Shown piece by piece: positions 49,925-52,279 of a DNA stretch of 52,279 nt. Origin of the DNA: an uncultured Candidatus Saccharibacteria bacterium (lineage in GTDB: Bacteria > Patescibacteriota > Saccharimonadia > Saccharimonadales > Saccharimonadaceae). Position 1 is the first letter of the stretch; every line of letters begins with the position of its first letter. Both the position numbers and the translations under genes were made by a program. The stretch is taken from positions 1-52,279 of the forward strand of contig CAMZFK010000003.1 of the NCBI GenBank assembly GCA_947306055.1. Reading direction: 5' to 3'. Below the pieces are notes generated by a model that made no database searches, was not told where the DNA came from, and worked only from the letters and a program-made list of their open reading frames with translations.

Positions 49925-51307
49925 ATGATAGTTTCACGTTATATGGAATTTCTTCGCCTTGACCCAGAGCAGTCATTTGTTTGGAATTCGGTATTTGGTA
50001 ATCCTATGTTAACTTCAGATTGTCTCGCTAGTTACTTGTGGGACAGACAATGTAGTGATGATCCAAAAATTAACCTCACAGAAATTCGTGATGAATTTGA
50101 ATTAAGCGACAGTGAGGTAAAGGAGTTAGTCAATGAACTTATCGACGCACATATTATTGTTGAGAGTTCGGAAGATGAAGACCGAGAAATCGCAAACCTA
50201 TTTTTTAAGTATAATCAACTGGGTACAAACAAGGTCAGGAGTCTCTCGCTCATCATGAGTGAAGAATGCAATTTCAGATGTAAATATTGCATACATTTCG
50301 CGAATTCTAACCATAGGTATAATCCTGAAAAGTTCATGAAGGAAGATCTTGCGAAAAAAGCAATCGATGATTATCTCGAAATCGCAAAAAGGAATAAGCT
50401 TGATGAAGCCTATATCAATTTTGGTGGTGGTGAGCCATTACTTAACTGGAAAACTATTTCGACGCTTTTAGATTATATCGAAGATCGTCGCAAGAGCAGC
50501 CCGATTCCTATTAAGCTCGGCATTAACACCAACATCTCGTTGATGACTGAAGAAATTGCGAAAAAACTAATCGCGCACAATGTTGAAATTGCCGCAAGCT
50601 TAGACGGCTTCAGAAAAGGGAATAATGCCGTCCGTCTTTCTAAAGATCTCACGGGTACATACGATAGAATTATGAATGGTTTCCGTATCCTGAGTGTTCT
50701 TGGACGCCCCTTAAATGGTTTTGCCATGACAGTGACGGAAGATAATTTTTCCGATGTCTCTAAAGATCTAATTAAGTGGGGCATTAAACATAATATGACC
50801 GAAATTCGCATCGACGTCGATGTGGTGGGAATGGTTAACCTACCAGTAAAAGAAATCGCGCGAAAGCTTACAGCAGTTCGTAAGTATGCAAAAAAGCATG
50901 GCGTATCTGTTATAGGATTTTGGTCACGCGCCGCAGAAAACATGGGGCTTAACCCGGAAGTCTCAGATATAGGCTTTTGTGGAGGTGAAAGAGGAAACTC
51001 TCTTTGTGTCGCCCCTAGTGGACAGGTCTTTCCTTGCGGCTACAGTAATTATGAGTTATGTACGGCGTCCAGTATTTTAGATATCGCGAATTCTCAAGCC
51101 TATCAAAATTTATTAAGTAGGCGAAACTTGCTTAAGGCTAAAAATTGTAAAGGCTGCCCAATATTAGGCTTCTGTCGTGGCGGGTGCTTGATTACACAAG
51201 AAGCAAACCAGGGTACAAGTAGCGACAAAATCAAACGAATGTGTGAACTCTATCGTCTTATGACTTATTCGATTTTACGCGAGTCGGTAGACGTAGATTT
51301 TACATAA
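49925..51307 (+). CDS. Radical SAM/SPASM peptide maturase
   Basis: CNFRCKYC (CxxxCxxC); GGGEPLLNW; C-terminal SPASM-type CGGERGNSLCVAPSGQVFPCGY...CKGCPILGFCRGGC; RBS cggaggtg before ATG 49925; N-terminal ~90 aa may bind the leader. Confidence 0.88.
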   Translation: MIVSRYMEFLRLDPEQSFVWNSVFGNPMLTSDCLASYLWDRQCSDDPKINLTEIRDEFELSDSEVKELVNELIDAHIIVESSEDEDREIANLFFKYNQLGTNKVRSLSLIMSEECNFRCKYCIHFANSNHRYNPEKFMKEDLAKKAIDDYLEIAKRNKLDEAYINFGGGEPLLNWKTISTLLDYIEDRRKSSPIPIKLGINTNISLMTEEIAKKLIAHNVEIAASLDGFRKGNNAVRLSKDLTGTYDRIMNGFRILSVLGRPLNGFAMTVTEDNFSDVSKDLIKWGIKHNMTEIRIDVDVVGMVNLPVKEIARKLTAVRKYAKKHGVSVIGFWSRAAENMGLNPEVSDIGFCGGERGNSLCVAPSGQVFPCGYSNYELCTASSILDIANSQAYQNLLSRRNLLKAKNCKGCPILGFCRGGCLITQEANQGTSSDKIKRMCELYRLMTYSILRESVDVDFT

Positions 51308-51331
51308 AAAATAACGAAAGGGGGAAATATC

Positions 51332-51409
51332 ATGAAAAAGGTCTTTTTGAAAAAAGTCAAGATGCCGAAGGTATCAATGACTTGCAAGAACCCTAGCAAT
51401 TGCCATTAA
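51332..51409 (+). CDS. Candidate RiPP precursor peptide (25 aa): MKKVFLKKVKMPKVSMTCKNPSNCH
   Basis: RBS gaaaggggg upstream of ATG; directly downstream of SPASM maturase; followed by terminator; not in the supplied ORF track because of size. Confidence 0.7.
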   Translation: MKKVFLKKVKMPKVSMTCKNPSNCH

Positions 51410-51426
51410 GGGTTTTTGAAACTAGC

Positions 51427-51460
51427 AAGGGGCGGTTCTTTACGGGCCGCCCCGTTTTTT
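51427..51460 (+). terminator. Intrinsic terminator after the small peptide
   Basis: ggggcggttctttacgggccgccccgtttttt. Confidence 0.9.
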
Positions 51461-51477
51461 ATATAATATACAAGACT

Positions 51478-52146
51478 ATGGGGAATCCAGAAGTTAAAAA
51501 AATAATTGATGTTGTTTGCGAAAAATACCCCGGAATTGACACGGTGTTGTTTTTTGGTTCTGCGAATTCTCCGGAATGGACTCCCGAGTCTGATATTGAT
51601 TTGTTTTTTATCGATGATTCTCTAAAAGATGGAAAAATTGATTTAAGTATCGAGAATATTAATGTCGAGATTCAAACTGATAATTTTGCTGGCGTGGCGG
51701 AATGTATAAAAAGCGAGTATGGGCAACTTTTAAACCGCAATGTCTCTACTATGATTGCGACATCAAAGTTAGTGCGCAACAAATCAAATAAAAAAATAGG
51801 TGACTTAAAAAAATCCGCAAAAGATACCTTAAATTCACCAGTCAATTATAGTAATAAGGATGTTGAAATGTGGAGATATTCAATTATCGATTATCTTGGG
51901 AAGGCAGAAAAAGATTTGGAACGGTCGGATATGATTGCATTTTATTTTGATACGTACTATGTGATTCAAAATGCAACGGAATTAGTGATGGCTCAAAAAA
52001 ATCAATACTTTCCTCAGCCAAAAGAATTAGCAAGTATTCTTAGGGCAATTGCGCCAGATTTTTTCAAAATTTTACAAAATTTCGAAACGGCGACTAGCGC
52101 AGAGAAAAAAATGAGAATCCTGAAAAAAGTAAGCTATCTATGCTAA
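51478..52146 (+). CDS. MNT-type nucleotidyltransferase fused to a HEPN-like helical domain
   Basis: VLFFGSANSPEWTPESDIDLFFID (GS...DxD); alpha-helical C-terminus IIDYLGKAEKDLERSDMIAFYFDTYYVIQNATELVMA; ATG 51478 preferred over ORF-track start 51400. Confidence 0.75.
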   Translation: MGNPEVKKIIDVVCEKYPGIDTVLFFGSANSPEWTPESDIDLFFIDDSLKDGKIDLSIENINVEIQTDNFAGVAECIKSEYGQLLNRNVSTMIATSKLVRNKSNKKIGDLKKSAKDTLNSPVNYSNKDVEMWRYSIIDYLGKAEKDLERSDMIAFYFDTYYVIQNATELVMAQKNQYFPQPKELASILRAIAPDFFKILQNFETATSAEKKMRILKKVSYLC

Positions 52147-52164
52147 GTTATCATAGGGGGCGAT

Positions 52165-52191
52165 AAAAAAATACCCCGAGGGGGACTTTTT
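52165..52191 (-). terminator. Terminator downstream of tRNA-Leu
   Basis: aagtccccctcggggtatttttt on the minus strand. Confidence 0.6.
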
Positions 52192-52276
52192 TGGTGCGCC
52201 TGACTAGACTCGAACTAGCACACCCGAAGGCACTACCACCTCAAGGTAGCGTGTATACCAATTTCACCACAGGCGC
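52192..52276 (-). tRNA. tRNA-Leu (anticodon GAG)
   Basis: Reverse complement gcgcctgtggtgaaattggtatacacgctaccttgaggtggtagtgccttcgggtgtgctagttcgagtctagtcaggcgcacca; loop TTGAGGT; CCA encoded. Confidence 0.95.
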
Positions 52277-52279
52277 ATA

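Overview
This 52 kb window is gene-dense and chromosomal. Gene content and fusions suggest a Candidate Phyla Radiation/Saccharibacteria-like genome (inference). Most of it is housekeeping: queH, paired ABC exporters, ung/tdk/tmk/dCMP deaminase, typA, tatD, DUF1846, cysteine desulfurase, mnmA, alaS, an ftsA-like gene, a pseudouridine synthase, a two-component pair, a RuvX-MltG fusion, LysM-CHAP, obg, trmD, recG, rsmD, tRNA-Leu x2, tig, rpsL, rpsG, gap, rpiB, rpe-like, pfkB-like, LOG, eno, a truncated uvrC, secG and a peptide-binding protein. The most striking signal is a dispersed set of about a dozen palindromic insertions that stay in frame inside conserved genes (iscS, mnmA twice plus its N-terminus, alaS, the pseudouridine synthase, obg twice, trmD, uvrC, the eno 3' end) and also sit between genes. 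They fall into several core families. Within a family the core is shared but the long flanking arms differ from copy to copy, and each right arm is the reverse complement of its own left flank, as if templated by the insertion site. Every core present in two or more copies lies in the same orientation on the + strand, whichever strand the host gene is on. This resembles Rickettsia palindromic elements in landing in-frame in genes, but has locus-specific arms and strict strand bias. Second is a compact candidate RiPP locus near the right end: a radical SAM/SPASM maturase followed by an unannotated 25-aa Lys-rich peptide (MKKVFLKKVKMPKVSMTCKNPSNCH) and a terminator. Other points of interest are an orphan structured RNA with its own promoter and terminator, a secreted cutinase-VWA fusion, and a tRNA-Leu 3'-end echo. 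All calls are from reading alone; no database searches were run.
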